Below, piece by piece: positions 43,594 to 55,500 of a DNA stretch of 64,000 nt (its first letter is position 1; each line of letters opens with the position of its first letter). Position numbers and translations under genes: made by a program. The stretch comes from CG2-30-44-17 sp964344725. GTDB lineage: Bacteria; Patescibacteriota; Gracilibacteria; UBA1369; UBA12470. Location of the stretch: the NCBI GenBank assembly GCA_964344725.1, contig CAYFOI010000001.1:1-64000 (forward strand). Reading direction: 5' to 3'. The notes beneath the pieces are model-generated. The model did no database searches and had not been told where the DNA came from. It saw only the letters and a list, made by a program, of their open reading frames with translations.

Positions 43594-45317
43594 TGTTGAT
43601 AAGGTTTATCTCGAATTTGACTCAAATATTCCAAATCTGTCGAAAGGCTCATTAATATTGCAGAAAAAATACTGTTCATCGCGTCCATTTCGTACTGCAA
43701 AGACTGGAACATAGTTGTCATATCCGTCATTTGAGAACTCATAGATAACTCTTCTGCCATCTCAATTCTTGCATTAAATTCCTCAAAAGCTTGCTCAATA
43801 ACTTCATCGCTTAACTCAACGGATGTCAGCGAGTCACCTTTTACGCTTGTGGCCCACATAAGTCGCTCGTCGCCTGTAGAAAGATAATTAGTAGTATCTT
43901 CAGGATCATACTCATCTTCTTCCTCATGCCGATTTGGCTGAAGCGCATCCATGAAGTTCTCCCATTTTCCAGAGACATCCACAATAATATCATCATTTGC
44001 AGGAGTTAAAATCGGACTAGATATAGCAAAAACATTAATACTAGGAATTTTGCCTGTAGAAGCTCCCTTGCAAGTAGCATCCTCGAGCATATTACCAGGG
44101 GCTTTGCCAGGAGTAAGGCTGTGAGAAGTAACCTCTTTAAGAGTTTCTGAAATATATGTGAAATGACAATCAATACAGTTGGTAGTTTCTTCATATTGAA
44201 CTTCTTCTTCATCTTCACCACTGATGAAATTAATCTCCAAACAAATAAAATCATCACAAGGCAGATCCCTGCCCCAATCTCCAGCCGGCAAAGCTTCTAA
44301 AGAATCCCCGTCATCACCAGACTCATCATCTGAATCACCATCATCATCTGAGTCGCCAGTACCGTCGCCATCATCATCGTTGCCAGAGACCTTAACTTTT
44401 CCATCATCCGAATCGCCATCCAAGTTTCCACTACCAAGCAGCCCAGCAAACGCCTGACTCAATTCGCTATCCTCAAAGCATTCATTCCTGTCAGAAATTG
44501 GATCACCAGCACCTTCAGAATCTTCACCACCAGAAGCTGCTTCTTCATCAGAGCTGCCATCGTCTCCTTCGCTGTCACCATCACCAGTTTCACTTCCATC
44601 AGAATTTGTATCAAGACTGCCACCGTCATCACTACTACCGCCTAGATCTAATCCGCCATCACTGGTTCCATAGCCATCCTGATTTACTTCTCCGAACAAG
44701 ATGTACTCAATTGTTTGCAGATCTACAATTAGATCAAACCCAGAATCAGAAGTATCACCATTTGTGAACATTCCTTGAATCTTTACCTTAGTAGAAAGCT
44801 CACTGCTCATGGTTTCGATAGCCAATTGCTGATCATAATATTCATAAACATCGTAATACATATCCATGGCACCTTGCAGAGTCTTCAAATCATGTACAGA
44901 AGCATCATACTCAGCAATAGAAGCGTCATATTTAACCACTTCATGGATATTTCCATCCATTATGTCCATTGCAATATCTCTCGTAAAACCAAAATAAGCT
45001 GCAGTACTCTCCAAAGCCGCGTCCGCAGGTCCGCTCTTGAGTTCTTGATAAATTAATAGATAAAGATTTTTACCATTGTCCTTATTAGTATTTCCAAAAA
45101 TGTCATCCCAAGCAGGTGCATGATCTCCAAATCCGGCATCTTCAAACTGCTCACCGGCAATACCTTCGTAATAATTCCACCAAAAATCATCAGCTCCCCA
45201 TAAATTAACAGCTTGGGATTGGGGTGGAACAAGATTAGACGTAAAATACAAAGAAACAAACAGCACAGTTGCTATTAAAATTTTTGTTCCCCATTTTTGA
45301 TCAAACGTCATGTGCAT
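43590..45317 (-). CDS. Secreted Asp/Ser-rich protein with one CxxCH motif, unknown
   Basis: A 575-residue protein with an N-terminal signal or anchor (ILIATVLFVSLYFTSNLV, about 13-30). A helical N-domain (about 40-210) is followed by a long Gly/Ser/Asp/Glu low-complexity stretch (about 210-345). A domain with C-x4-C (LPCDDFICLE) and NCIDCHFTY follows. The C-terminus is helical (about 480-570). CxxCH is the haem c attachment motif, but a single copy in a repeat-rich protein may equally be a disulfide or zinc site. Its start overlaps the previous gene by 10 bp. Confidence 0.7.
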   Translation of the reverse strand: MHMTFDQKWGTKILIATVLFVSLYFTSNLVPPQSQAVNLWGADDFWWNYYEGIAGEQFEDAGFGDHAPAWDDIFGNTNKDNGKNLYLLIYQELKSGPADAALESTAAYFGFTRDIAMDIMDGNIHEVVKYDASIAEYDASVHDLKTLQGAMDMYYDVYEYYDQQLAIETMSSELSTKVKIQGMFTNGDTSDSGFDLIVDLQTIEYILFGEVNQDGYGTSDGGLDLGGSSDDGGSLDTNSDGSETGDGDSEGDDGSSDEEAASGGEDSEGAGDPISDRNECFEDSELSQAFAGLLGSGNLDGDSDDGKVKVSGNDDDGDGTGDSDDDGDSDDESGDDGDSLEALPAGDWGRDLPCDDFICLEINFISGEDEEEVQYEETTNCIDCHFTYISETLKEVTSHSLTPGKAPGNMLEDATCKGASTGKIPSINVFAISSPILTPANDDIIVDVSGKWENFMDALQPNRHEEEDEYDPEDTTNYLSTGDERLMWATSVKGDSLTSVELSDEVIEQAFEEFNARIEMAEELSMSSQMTDMTTMFQSLQYEMDAMNSIFSAILMSLSTDLEYLSQIRDKPYQQ

Positions 45318-45928
45318 TCTGTTGTTGATACATCAATAAAATCACCTGGCCATTTGTAAATTTGCTCACGCCAGTCACCAAGTTCCTCATTATATTTTTC
45401 AAAATCTTTAATCAGTTTCTCATACTCATTATGAATCGGATACATCAATTGGAACTCGTTATAAGCAGCAAGCGTAAAATCCAAAATATTAAAAGCATTT
45501 TCTCTCTCAAGATCGATAAGCTTAATCCTGTTCGAAGCAATATCAGTCACTTCGGAAATATTTGAAGTAGTATCACCTTCATCCATTACGTATTGCGCAT
45601 GATCGTCCAGAGCTTCCAAAAAATCTATATACAAAGGTACAACCCGCGTTGAAACACAATAAGTAGAAACATTTGCATCAGGACACTCCGGATCATATTC
45701 AACAATTGGATCATCCTCAGTCGTAAAAGTTTTGATCGCGTCATTAAACACATCATTAACATCCTTATGATAAGCAATAATAGCGTCATATACGCTTCCA
45801 TAATGGTCACGATCGTAAATACTATCATAATCATCTGTTGCAGCGTCGATTATCTGCCAATTAACGAATATGGTCAGAATTATGACTGAAAGCAACGTAC
45901 GCCAATTTTTAAAGATTTCTATCTTCAT
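45308..45928 (-). CDS. Small secreted protein, unknown (giant-protein operon)
   Basis: A 206-residue protein with an N-terminal hydrophobic segment (LLSVIILTIFVNWQIIDAA, about 12-30). A helical, acidic mature domain holds one Cys pair (CPDANVSTYC) and a Cys next to the C-terminal end (STTECT). The start overlaps the preceding stop by 4 bp. No family recognised. Size, signal, helical content and terminal Cys resemble the neighbouring 207-residue protein, so the two may be distant paralogues. Confidence 0.65.
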   Translation of the reverse strand: MKIEIFKNWRTLLSVIILTIFVNWQIIDAATDDYDSIYDRDHYGSVYDAIIAYHKDVNDVFNDAIKTFTTEDDPIVEYDPECPDANVSTYCVSTRVVPLYIDFLEALDDHAQYVMDEGDTTSNISEVTDIASNRIKLIDLERENAFNILDFTLAAYNEFQLMYPIHNEYEKLIKDFEKYNEELGDWREQIYKWPGDFIDVSTTECT

Positions 45929-46548
45929 TGCTTAATACATGTTTTAGTAAAACCAGAAAGCTGACCATCAACAGTCGTCAAATAGCCGCCTATATATCCA
46001 ACGGTCTCTTGCATATCGCGCAAACGTTCATTAATCCACTTGTATTCATCAAGTAGGGCAGTAGTTTTCTTTGCATAAGAGCTAGAAACCACTTCAGCCT
46101 CCAAAATCTGCTCATTAGCCTCTATATGTTCTTCAACCTTGGCTTGGCAAACCGATAATCGCTCAGTAACGGTCGAAAGGTTTTCTCCGCCATCTGCCGT
46201 TATAGCTTGGACAAAGACAGAATCAACATCGTCAAGATAAGCCTCGTATTTTTCGATCATAAGATCAACTATCTCAGAGCTAGGCTCCTCGCTAGTCACA
46301 GAGTCTCCAAGAAATTCAGAGAATTCAGCATCAGCCTCTGTAAGATAAGGAAGAATAATCTCAAGACAATCGAAATTAGTTGGATCATCTTCTTCTGTCG
46401 TAGTTTCATCATCAGTAGTCTCGGTCGTTTCATCGTCTGCAAGACTAATAATGCTAGCATCCACGATAACACTGATTAACAGAATCGAAATAATAAACAG
46501 TATAACCTGCGAGAATTTTTGTACGAATTTTTTGATTTTGATCTTCAC
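45925..46548 (-). CDS. Small secreted protein, unknown (giant-protein operon)
   Basis: A 207-residue protein starting with GTG at 46548. N-terminal helix VILFIISILLISVIVDASII (about 15-34), a Thr/Glu/Asp stretch (ETTETTDDETTTEEDD), then a helical domain with FDCLEI, SVCQAKVEEH and a C-terminal FTKTCIKQ. The N-terminus could be an uncleaved anchor. It lies 36 bp after the giant gene, with a TACTAC repeat as spacer. No family recognised. Confidence 0.65.
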   Translation of the reverse strand: MKIKIKKFVQKFSQVILFIISILLISVIVDASIISLADDETTETTDDETTTEEDDPTNFDCLEIILPYLTEADAEFSEFLGDSVTSEEPSSEIVDLMIEKYEAYLDDVDSVFVQAITADGGENLSTVTERLSVCQAKVEEHIEANEQILEAEVVSSSYAKKTTALLDEYKWINERLRDMQETVGYIGGYLTTVDGQLSGFTKTCIKQ

Positions 46549-46584
46549 TTACTACGGATTACGGATTACGTACTACGTACTACC
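46549..46584. repeat. TACTAC-type repeat, copy F
   Basis: TTACTACGGATTACGGATTA followed by CGTACTACGTACTACC fills the whole gap between the giant gene's stop (46585) and the next start (46548). Confidence 0.75.
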
Positions 46585-49500
46585 TTACTTCACCTCATAC
46601 TCATTACTCACAGCATAAACCTCGGTGTTATCTGTGTTTGTTATAGATGTATAAATTATATCACCAGCCTGTATTTGAGCACCCTCAGTGATTGCAGAAG
46701 GGCATGGACAGACCCAACATTCATCGCTTACAAAATAAATTCCTTCACCTAATTCTATAAGAAGAGTGTCATAAAGATCGCTATAGTCATCACTGGCATC
46801 CAAAGGATCTGTACCACGATTAACCTCGACACCATCCCAAATTCCACCATCATCAGTATCAGGGTCGTAAGGATCTGTGCCGTAAATGTTATATTCGTCA
46901 TTATTGCTTAATGTATCACCATCCCAGTCATCATCGCTATCATCCAAAGGATCTGTGTTTAAATCAGCTTCCTCGCCATCTGTGACACCGCCATCGTCGG
47001 TATCAGGATCGTTAGGATCAGTTCCATAAATATTCTCTTCTTCCCAATCAGAAAGCCCGTCACCGTCAGTATCAACCGTGTAACAGTTATAAGCATGAAG
47101 AGCTCGTATCGACATCTCAACAAACTCATAACGCGTTACTAAATGATTAGGATCGGCAGCTTCTTCGGCCGTTAGGATATAAGTTTCATCTCCAGCGCTA
47201 TCTCCAAGTAAGAAAGGGCTTAAATCTTGAGCGGCCTCTGTGTAAGGGTTCCACCACGGTTCACCTTCCTCAAAGTCACGAACCTCAAGGTCGATAAAAC
47301 CTTCCTCGTCAAGAGCACGAAGCATAATAGTTGCAGCTTCAGCTCGTGTAATTGTAGAACCTGGACGGAACGCGGTGAGTCCACTTACTGGGTCAACATC
47401 GGCAAGATAACCAACGATAAAGCCTTGTAGATATCCTTCTTTGGTTTCGTCGTAATACCAAGGCAAGTTGTCCTCATCATACAAAATGTCATAAAACACA
47501 TTAGGCGCCAAATAAGCCTCTTCACGTGGAGTAATACAAAGAATTGCAAGCATTATCTTAGTAAACTCTGCACGATTAATTTCATTCTCAGGCATAAAGT
47601 AAGTCAAGCCGTCTATGTCATAACCGCTCAAAATACCTTTCTCAACCATATCATAAACATCCAAGAATAGCGGATCATCCACAGACAAATCAGCAAACGG
47701 CAACTCAATAGCCTCAAGCGGATCAAGATCGTTAATCACCTCTACATAATCCGAAAGCCCATCGCCGTCTGAGTCAGCATCGTTAAGATCTGTACCTAAA
47801 GAAATCTCTTCGCTATTCGACAAACCATCCCCGTCATTGTCAGCAACATCGTCAGCTCCATCTAGCGGATTTAACCCATAAGAAAGCTCTTCCTCATCGG
47901 ATATGCCACCTCCATCAGAATCTTGTGACTCTTCCTCTGAAACATCATAAGCATTGCCAGTCTCAGGTAGGCCAAGATCCTCCGTTGTTTCTTCAGACAC
48001 ATCCCCATCGACCGCAATATAGATTTCGATCATATCTTCATCAGCGTATTTCATCTCAATTACAAGAGGTTCAGAGAGTTCAGACGCTTCTTTTAACTCT
48101 AGGTCAAAATCATCAGCCAATAGATAAATATTTCCATCCGAAGCTATAAGCGCAACTCTCTCGTTACCATCTAAGATCTCAACACTACCAGGGAATAGTG
48201 GATCACTAGCTCCAATCACACTAACCTCAAAACTCCAATCATTAATCACCTTCATGTGCACACCACTCATTCCAGCAACAGTCTCCTCAGTAAACTCGAA
48301 AGAACTATCTCCAATAGTCACGTCTGTGTTTGAATCTGTGACTAGGAATATGCTTTGTAAAATCTCACCACTCGCTATTTCATAGATAACAAGGCGAGTA
48401 GGCCACTCGAGGTCAGTAGGGAATATGTCAGCAGCATAACGATCATCAGTAATAATAAGCTGACCATTCTCAGGATTAAACTCGGCAATTGTATCGCCAT
48501 CACTATTCAAAATAAGAACTTTGTTCTCAAGATCGACATCGGTTATCTCGTAATTGCCTTCTTCGTCTGTGTAATACTTGCCGTTAGCATCAGCGCTGTC
48601 AGTAATAATTTGAGTCAAAACAGAATCCCTCTCTCGAACCATAATGAAAGGCATATTATCCATTACCGGATCAATATGACCAGTTACAATGCCCGTTTCT
48701 GACGACGCACTATCTACAAAAATATCAGGAACATAAACATTTACAGTAATTAGCTGCGAACTTGCATTTCCAGCCTCGTCCTCAACCCAAAGCATCAAAT
48801 AATAGGTGCCAGCAGCATCATAAGGCCCAATCTCCATATAAGGATCGTCCCAATCGTCAGCAGCATTTCCATTGTCATCATAATCAACAGTTGGATCAAG
48901 ATCATGATGATAATCGGCATCATTTTCAGGATCTCCATCGTCATCAGAATCGACATCGAGATCTGTATCCCAATAATACTTAACGATTTCAGAATCTGAA
49001 TCAAAGGAACCAGAGGCATCTAGCTCCATCGAAGAGAAGATACCTAGCTCTTTTGTAGAAGCGCCAGCATCAGGATAAGGTGGACTATCATCAGCACAAA
49101 TTTGTGGCGCAAGAAGCACAGTGTCAGATGTAGTGGAATAATTGCCCTCATCATCTATAGCCCAAACTTGAGAGTAATAAGTGCCGTTTTCTAAAGTAGT
49201 TGTTAAATAAGGGCTATCAAAACTAACCAAAGAGTTATAGAAGTAAGATTGTCCTTCGGTTAACTCAACAGAACCACCATGTAATAGCGTTACAGTGGCT
49301 TCCCCACCCGTGATTTCGATTATATCCTCCTCGTATAGAAGCATCCCTTCGATGAGATTTTGCTCTTCTTCGGCATCTGCACCGGATTTATTAATAACCT
49401 CAATACCTCCACGCTCAACTCTTAGGTCGAGATCCACAGTAAAGTTTGTAGGTATTGGGAAAATAGTATTTTCGGTCAAAATCAGAGTGAAATCCTCATC

Positions 49501-52500
49501 AGCTCCAAAGTCGACTGTGACCTCACTATCTTCGAGTGCATGCAATACATCGCCACCAGTTACAGTTGTTTCGCCGCTGTCATAAGCAATAATGCGTTGA
49601 TAAGAATTTTTCAAAACTCCTTCTTTGGAAACATCGCTCACGTAAGCAAAGCCTTTTTCAACCTGTGGGAACATTATGGAACCATCCTCAGGTATAAATA
49701 CAAGGTCATCATATTCACTATACAGAACGAGTTCTTCTGGAGTTTCGATCTCAGAGCCAAATGTATATTCGATATCATTCTCATCATAGAATGGAACTTC
49801 CTCGTTTTCGGCTCCGACTATCAAAGTAGCCTTCATTATAGGGTCGTAATCTAAATCAATGTCTGTGATGCTTTCGTAATATCTTACCTCATATCCAATA
49901 GTTTCACCTCCAAGTACCTCATTTACAGCCCCAGAGAACCTCATAGAAGCCTCTTCATTGCCAATATCACCAGCTTGGAAAAGATTCACGCTAGCGATTT
50001 CAGGCAAGAAATAATCAACACTAGCCAAACGTGGTACTCCATCATAGAACTCAAGATCATCAGGTTCATCCCCGAAATTCTCTTTCAAATAAATACTACC
50101 TCCATAGCTATAGACAATATCTTCATCGCCGTCATTATCCATATCAAAAGTAACAAGCTTGGAAGGGCTGTCAGACTCAGCTGTGTAATTTATAAGACGC
50201 TCATTAACCTCTTCTTCAGGGTTGTAAATAAACATACCTTCAGTTACAGGCGCAGGAAGATCGTAGCTGCTGTTGCTCTCGCTATCGCTATCGCTCTCAG
50301 AAGCATCAGCAAAGAAATTATCTACAGACTCAAATAAGTCAGACTGAAGTTCATCAAGGTTCTCACTAGTTAAAGACGAAGCATTATCAATACCGTCTCT
50401 TATAGCTTCTGCATTGCTCCATCCAGCATCCGTTCCAACATAATCAACAAGCAAATAATCACTGGTAGAATTATGTACGAGCAGTCTCTGCATGCTATCC
50501 CAATCGTCGACTTGAGCATTAATCGCTTCATTGCTATCAACATACGCAACAAGCTGATCTTTAAGGCTAATAAGGGACTCAGTCGGCGTGTCAGCTAGCA
50601 AGTTGTAATACTCATTATAATTTTCGATAGATACATCTTCATAATCACGTAAATCTTCAAGAGCTAAATAGCTCTCTTCAGCGACAAGCTTAATCTCATC
50701 AGGTACAGTTTCCTGATATTCATCCAAATCATCCTGAAGGTCCTCAAAGACTTGTGCTAAGAGATCTAATTGTTCTTGCACCAGCTCACTATCATCCGGA
50801 TCAACAATATCGCCATAGTCATCATAGTTGTACGTCAAATCAACATCAGCACTAACATCAGCTTCGCCAGCGGCACCACCAACAGCTTCACCGGCTTCAT
50901 TAGCAGCTTCCATAGTCTGATTCCACGTACCCGTAATGATATTACTCAAACTATTAGACAGATCGGCCACTTCTTGAACAGTATCCACTATAAAATTCGT
51001 CTCCACGGTCAAATTCATTCTCGCAATAATCTCAATTCTCTGGACGAAATCAAATGAAAGAGAAGGAAGGTTCAAGGAGAAGCCTAAATCAAATGGGAAA
51101 AGTACATCCAAAGGACGTTGCGTAATATCTTCAATTTTGCCTTTTAATTGAGTCTCTGGGACAGGGATCAAACCTTGTCTCACAAGACATATGATCTTAA
51201 TCACATTACCAATAATCTTAAGTCCAATTTGGATACTCATATCTAGTTCAGGCACCTCCGGTGGAGGAGGAATGTCAGGCAATTCAACAAGCACCAAACC
51301 AGGCAACTCCGGCAGTTCAGGCAACTGAGGAGGCGAAGGAAGTACAGGCAATGTAGGAAGACCTAAGTCTATCTCTCCGCTAATACCAATAAGTATTTCC
51401 GGAAGTTCGAGAGGAGGTATATCAGGCAAAATAAGAGGGTCAGATTGGAATTGAACATCAGGCCAACTTATTTCGATACCAGCTTGTATTTGGGATACAT
51501 CTATTACTATGTCAGGCCATTTCGGCAGATCTATTACAGGTATCTCCGGTATAAACACAAACAGCTTCATCAGAAGCTCAATGAGTGAACCTCTTTGCGT
51601 CGTACATTGGTCACAGGAATCCTGATAGTCTATAGACAATTGGAATAGTAGTTTCCAAGTCTCAAACGCCTCCTTAATATCCTTAATAAACTGCTTCCAA
51701 GCTTCAATGCGTTCAATCTGCACCTTCAAATAGCCACCCGTGTAACTAATGATCGCATCCAAGTAACATATTATTTGTTTTATCAAAATAATTTGAGCTT
51801 GCCGGAACTTAACGATTTCTTTCGGCAGCTCAAGATACTCGTCAATAACTTGAATATTGGCCTCCATGCTACCTATAAATTCTTCTACTTGCGAAAGCTC
51901 AAGGCTGAAACCAAGATCTATCCAGTCATCAGCAATGTCCTCGACTTCTTTCTTGGCATCTTCAACCCAAATCTCCCATTGATACTTATATTTCTGCCAC
52001 TCTTCTTTCGATAAACTCGGTATCGAGAAGTAAACAGTTTCAGTATCTATTTGAATTAAAGGCAGGCTGTTGAGATAGGTGAGAGCCTTGGTAAGACCAT
52101 TCAAATCAGAAGTATCCGTTTCTTTGAAAGCTTCTGCGCTGAAGGCACCACCAATGGAGTTGAAATCAGGATATATAAAATAAATATCAGGAAGATCAAG
52201 AAGACCCATGATCTCTTCTTTTTGACGCTTTAACCAATCTGTAAACACATCTGGGAACCCAGGTATTTGTATATTAGAGCTAAACGATGCAGAAACCTGA
52301 TAATCATCGAGCGCATAACTTTCAAGACCTCCATTTGCAATATCTTCATCGCTAACCGTATGAACGGAATTCATAATCATCGTGTCCGTATCTTCGCTCG
52401 ACACCGAGGCACCGGCAGAGGATAGCGCAGACGAAATCCCAGAATTAATCGTGTCACAAACACCGGTCATCTGTAAAATAGGCAAATTAAACGCCCAACA

Positions 52501-55500
52501 CTGGCCAAGAGGGTACGGTCCAACGCACACAGCCATAGCTGTACCCAAGGTTGTTGTAATTGAGAAATAGAGCCTGAAAGGCGACGTAGGCACATTACAC
52601 ATAGGGCCGGCACAAACCGGAGGTATACCAGCAAAAACTCCAAATATTGGGAACCCAGGATCATAACCTGCAGGGATTCCATATAAATTAAACATACCGG
52701 TTGCCAAGAAAGCGACATTAAGCGGAACCGCCATACAACCACCACCACATATCATAGAAGAGAGAACTCCATTGATAGAATTAGCTAAATCATCAGAGAG
52801 CAGCTCAACATCAAGATCGAGACTAACACCATCACCATCGATTTCAAGCGCAGCATCAGCACTAAAAGCCATGTCAGCAAGTGCAGCAACAGCAGGAGAT
52901 AAATCCCAGCTATCTACAAGGCCATCCCCATCTGCATCATTGCTTAGGGTATCAAGCATCTTGGCTGCAACATCAGGCATTTCGTCGTCTTTCTCGCTTT
53001 GCAATGAATCAGGAGTTCCATCCCCATCTGCATCAGTCTCTAGATCCGGCAGATCAAGTCCAGAATTCGCAAAAATATTTTCTAATAAGTCCTGACTAAC
53101 TTCCGAACTATCTACCGGCTCAGAATTTGATTGAGTGTAGTTAATAACCCTAAGTCCACCAAATAAGTTAAGCAGCCCTTTGTCTTCATCAGATTCGATA
53201 TAAGAGCCGTTAGAATAAAAATAAACTACCTGCCCAGTAGGATTGCCCTCAGGAGATGCAACGATATCTAGATAATCATCATCGACATAATCATCGAAAT
53301 CATTTCCAATAGTAATATTAACCTTAGGAACATCGAGGACATAAGAGCTGTAAGCTATTTGCAAAGTATCCCCAGCAGGAAGAGAAATACCGTGAACAAC
53401 ATAAGGCCTGATAGTTACTCCAGTCTCATCAACCTCGATATCGGACGTGTCACAGCCACTCAAACAAGCAAAGCTACTTGTATCCATGTCGAGCAGGGTA
53501 GGATCGATATCGCTTATATAGAGCTCAGAGATATCCTGTGCAGCAGAGTTAGCAATAGTTATTGTGTACTCAATCTCATCACCAGGCTCAATGACTCCTC
53601 CGTTAACGTCTGAACCTACTTTCGATACAGAATAGATACCTTCATCGTAATCAGCACGTACAAACTCAGCTTCAGTCGTGATCGCAGCCTCATCCGACGA
53701 TATTTCGAGAGATCCTATACTTGTACCCAAAATACTTGAGAAATAATCACTCGTATCACTTCCAAGAGAATCGAAACCATCTTCATCAGGGATAGTAAGA
53801 TCATAAAAATAAGAATCATCCTCGGTCGTACTAGAGTCGTTTTCGGTTGCGCCATCATAATATACAAAGACTTCATCGCCCAACTCGTCGTCGTCGTTAA
53901 CTTTTACTCCCGTGTTGCCGATATAGTAACCGTCCTCTTGAATTTCGCCTGAGTCGTTATAAAAAACCATAATAGAGCCGACATTGTCCGAAGTAACGAT
54001 GTCGGGGTAATCATCATTATTCATATCGGCAGCCAAAATCTGATAGACTTGGTCGCCAGAATCTATGTCGAGGTTAATCCGATCAAACTCACCTTCATTA
54101 TTTTGATATAAATAAACACAAACCTCTCCCTCGATACACGCATCTTCGGTAGCTATAACCAGGTCTTCGTAACCATCCAAATTAAAATCTGCATGGTCAT
54201 AAGACAGGATGCCCGAAACTATATTAAGCAGATCTCCACGATCCTTAAACCTCTCTTCAGACTCGTAATTTTGTAAAAGCTTAATACGACCATCCTCGTA
54301 AGCGACCAATAGATCTTCAAGCCCATCATTATTGTAATCTAGCGGGACAATATCTTGAATTACTTCATCGCCATTCAAAATAACCCGCCCAATGTCTTTC
54401 GTGTATCCAAGAGCATTTGAATCATTTGAATCAAGAGCAATAGTAGGGTCTCCCAAAAGAACACCTATTTCGGAAACACCGTGTTGATTGGACTCGCCAG
54501 CGGTATTACCAGCAGAGAAAAGAAGAATGTTTTTATTATCTCCTTGAAAACCAACGCCGCCTTCATCTTGAGCAGCTTCCAAAGAGACATAACCAAGCGA
54601 TGGAGCTTGCTCTGCAGACAAAGTTTCCAAATTATCAACCAAATAATAACCAATAGGATCAGCACTAGAACTTCCACTGAACGAAACCTCAAAACCATAA
54701 TCACTACTCTCATGCTGTTTCATATAAACACCAGGATCTAAACTCTTATAATCAGAGAGATCAAAGTCACGATCCAAAACTTGAACATCCTCTTCGAAAT
54801 CAGATGCCAAAAGCACAGTAGCAATTCGAACACCACCTTGGAACAAATCAACAGCAGGATAATCGTACGTACTGTTTATATCTAAATCATAATCCATAGA
54901 GAAAAGCATAATCTGCCCATCTCCGGATACACGAAGGACCTCGTTCCCATCTTGCAGCACACTGCAAGTGTCGGAACAAGATAAGTCGTACAGATCATCT
55001 TCGCTTCTGATTTGAACATAAACACCAGCCTCAGTCTCAAGCGAAAGATCCTCGCTCGCCGAAACCTCTTCATCAAGAATGACCAAAATATCTGCCAAAG
55101 TAAGATTCGCAGGGTCATCTTGCCAGATAATTTTTGTAGGGAGGTTATCAGTGCTTGGCAAAACTTTTTGAACTAAGAAATTACCTTCAATAAGCGTGCT
55201 CTTACCATTTGAATTGAGCTGCATAAGCCGCTTGTGAGGGTCAGGATAATCAAGAAGAGAAACAACAGCCTCGGTCTTCCCATTAAACAAGAAATATCCC
55301 GCAAAATAATCCTCATAAGTCACTTGCCCAACTGGAGCACCAAGAAGCGTCGCATAAAGCACATTAGGTTCAATATCGGCAATATCATCACTATCAACCT
55401 CCTTCCTAACATTTATAGCAAGCGTCCCAGACATCAAATTATCTCCAGAAGCGATAATATTCATAACACCACCCAAATCATCTGCCGAAATCAAGAAAGA

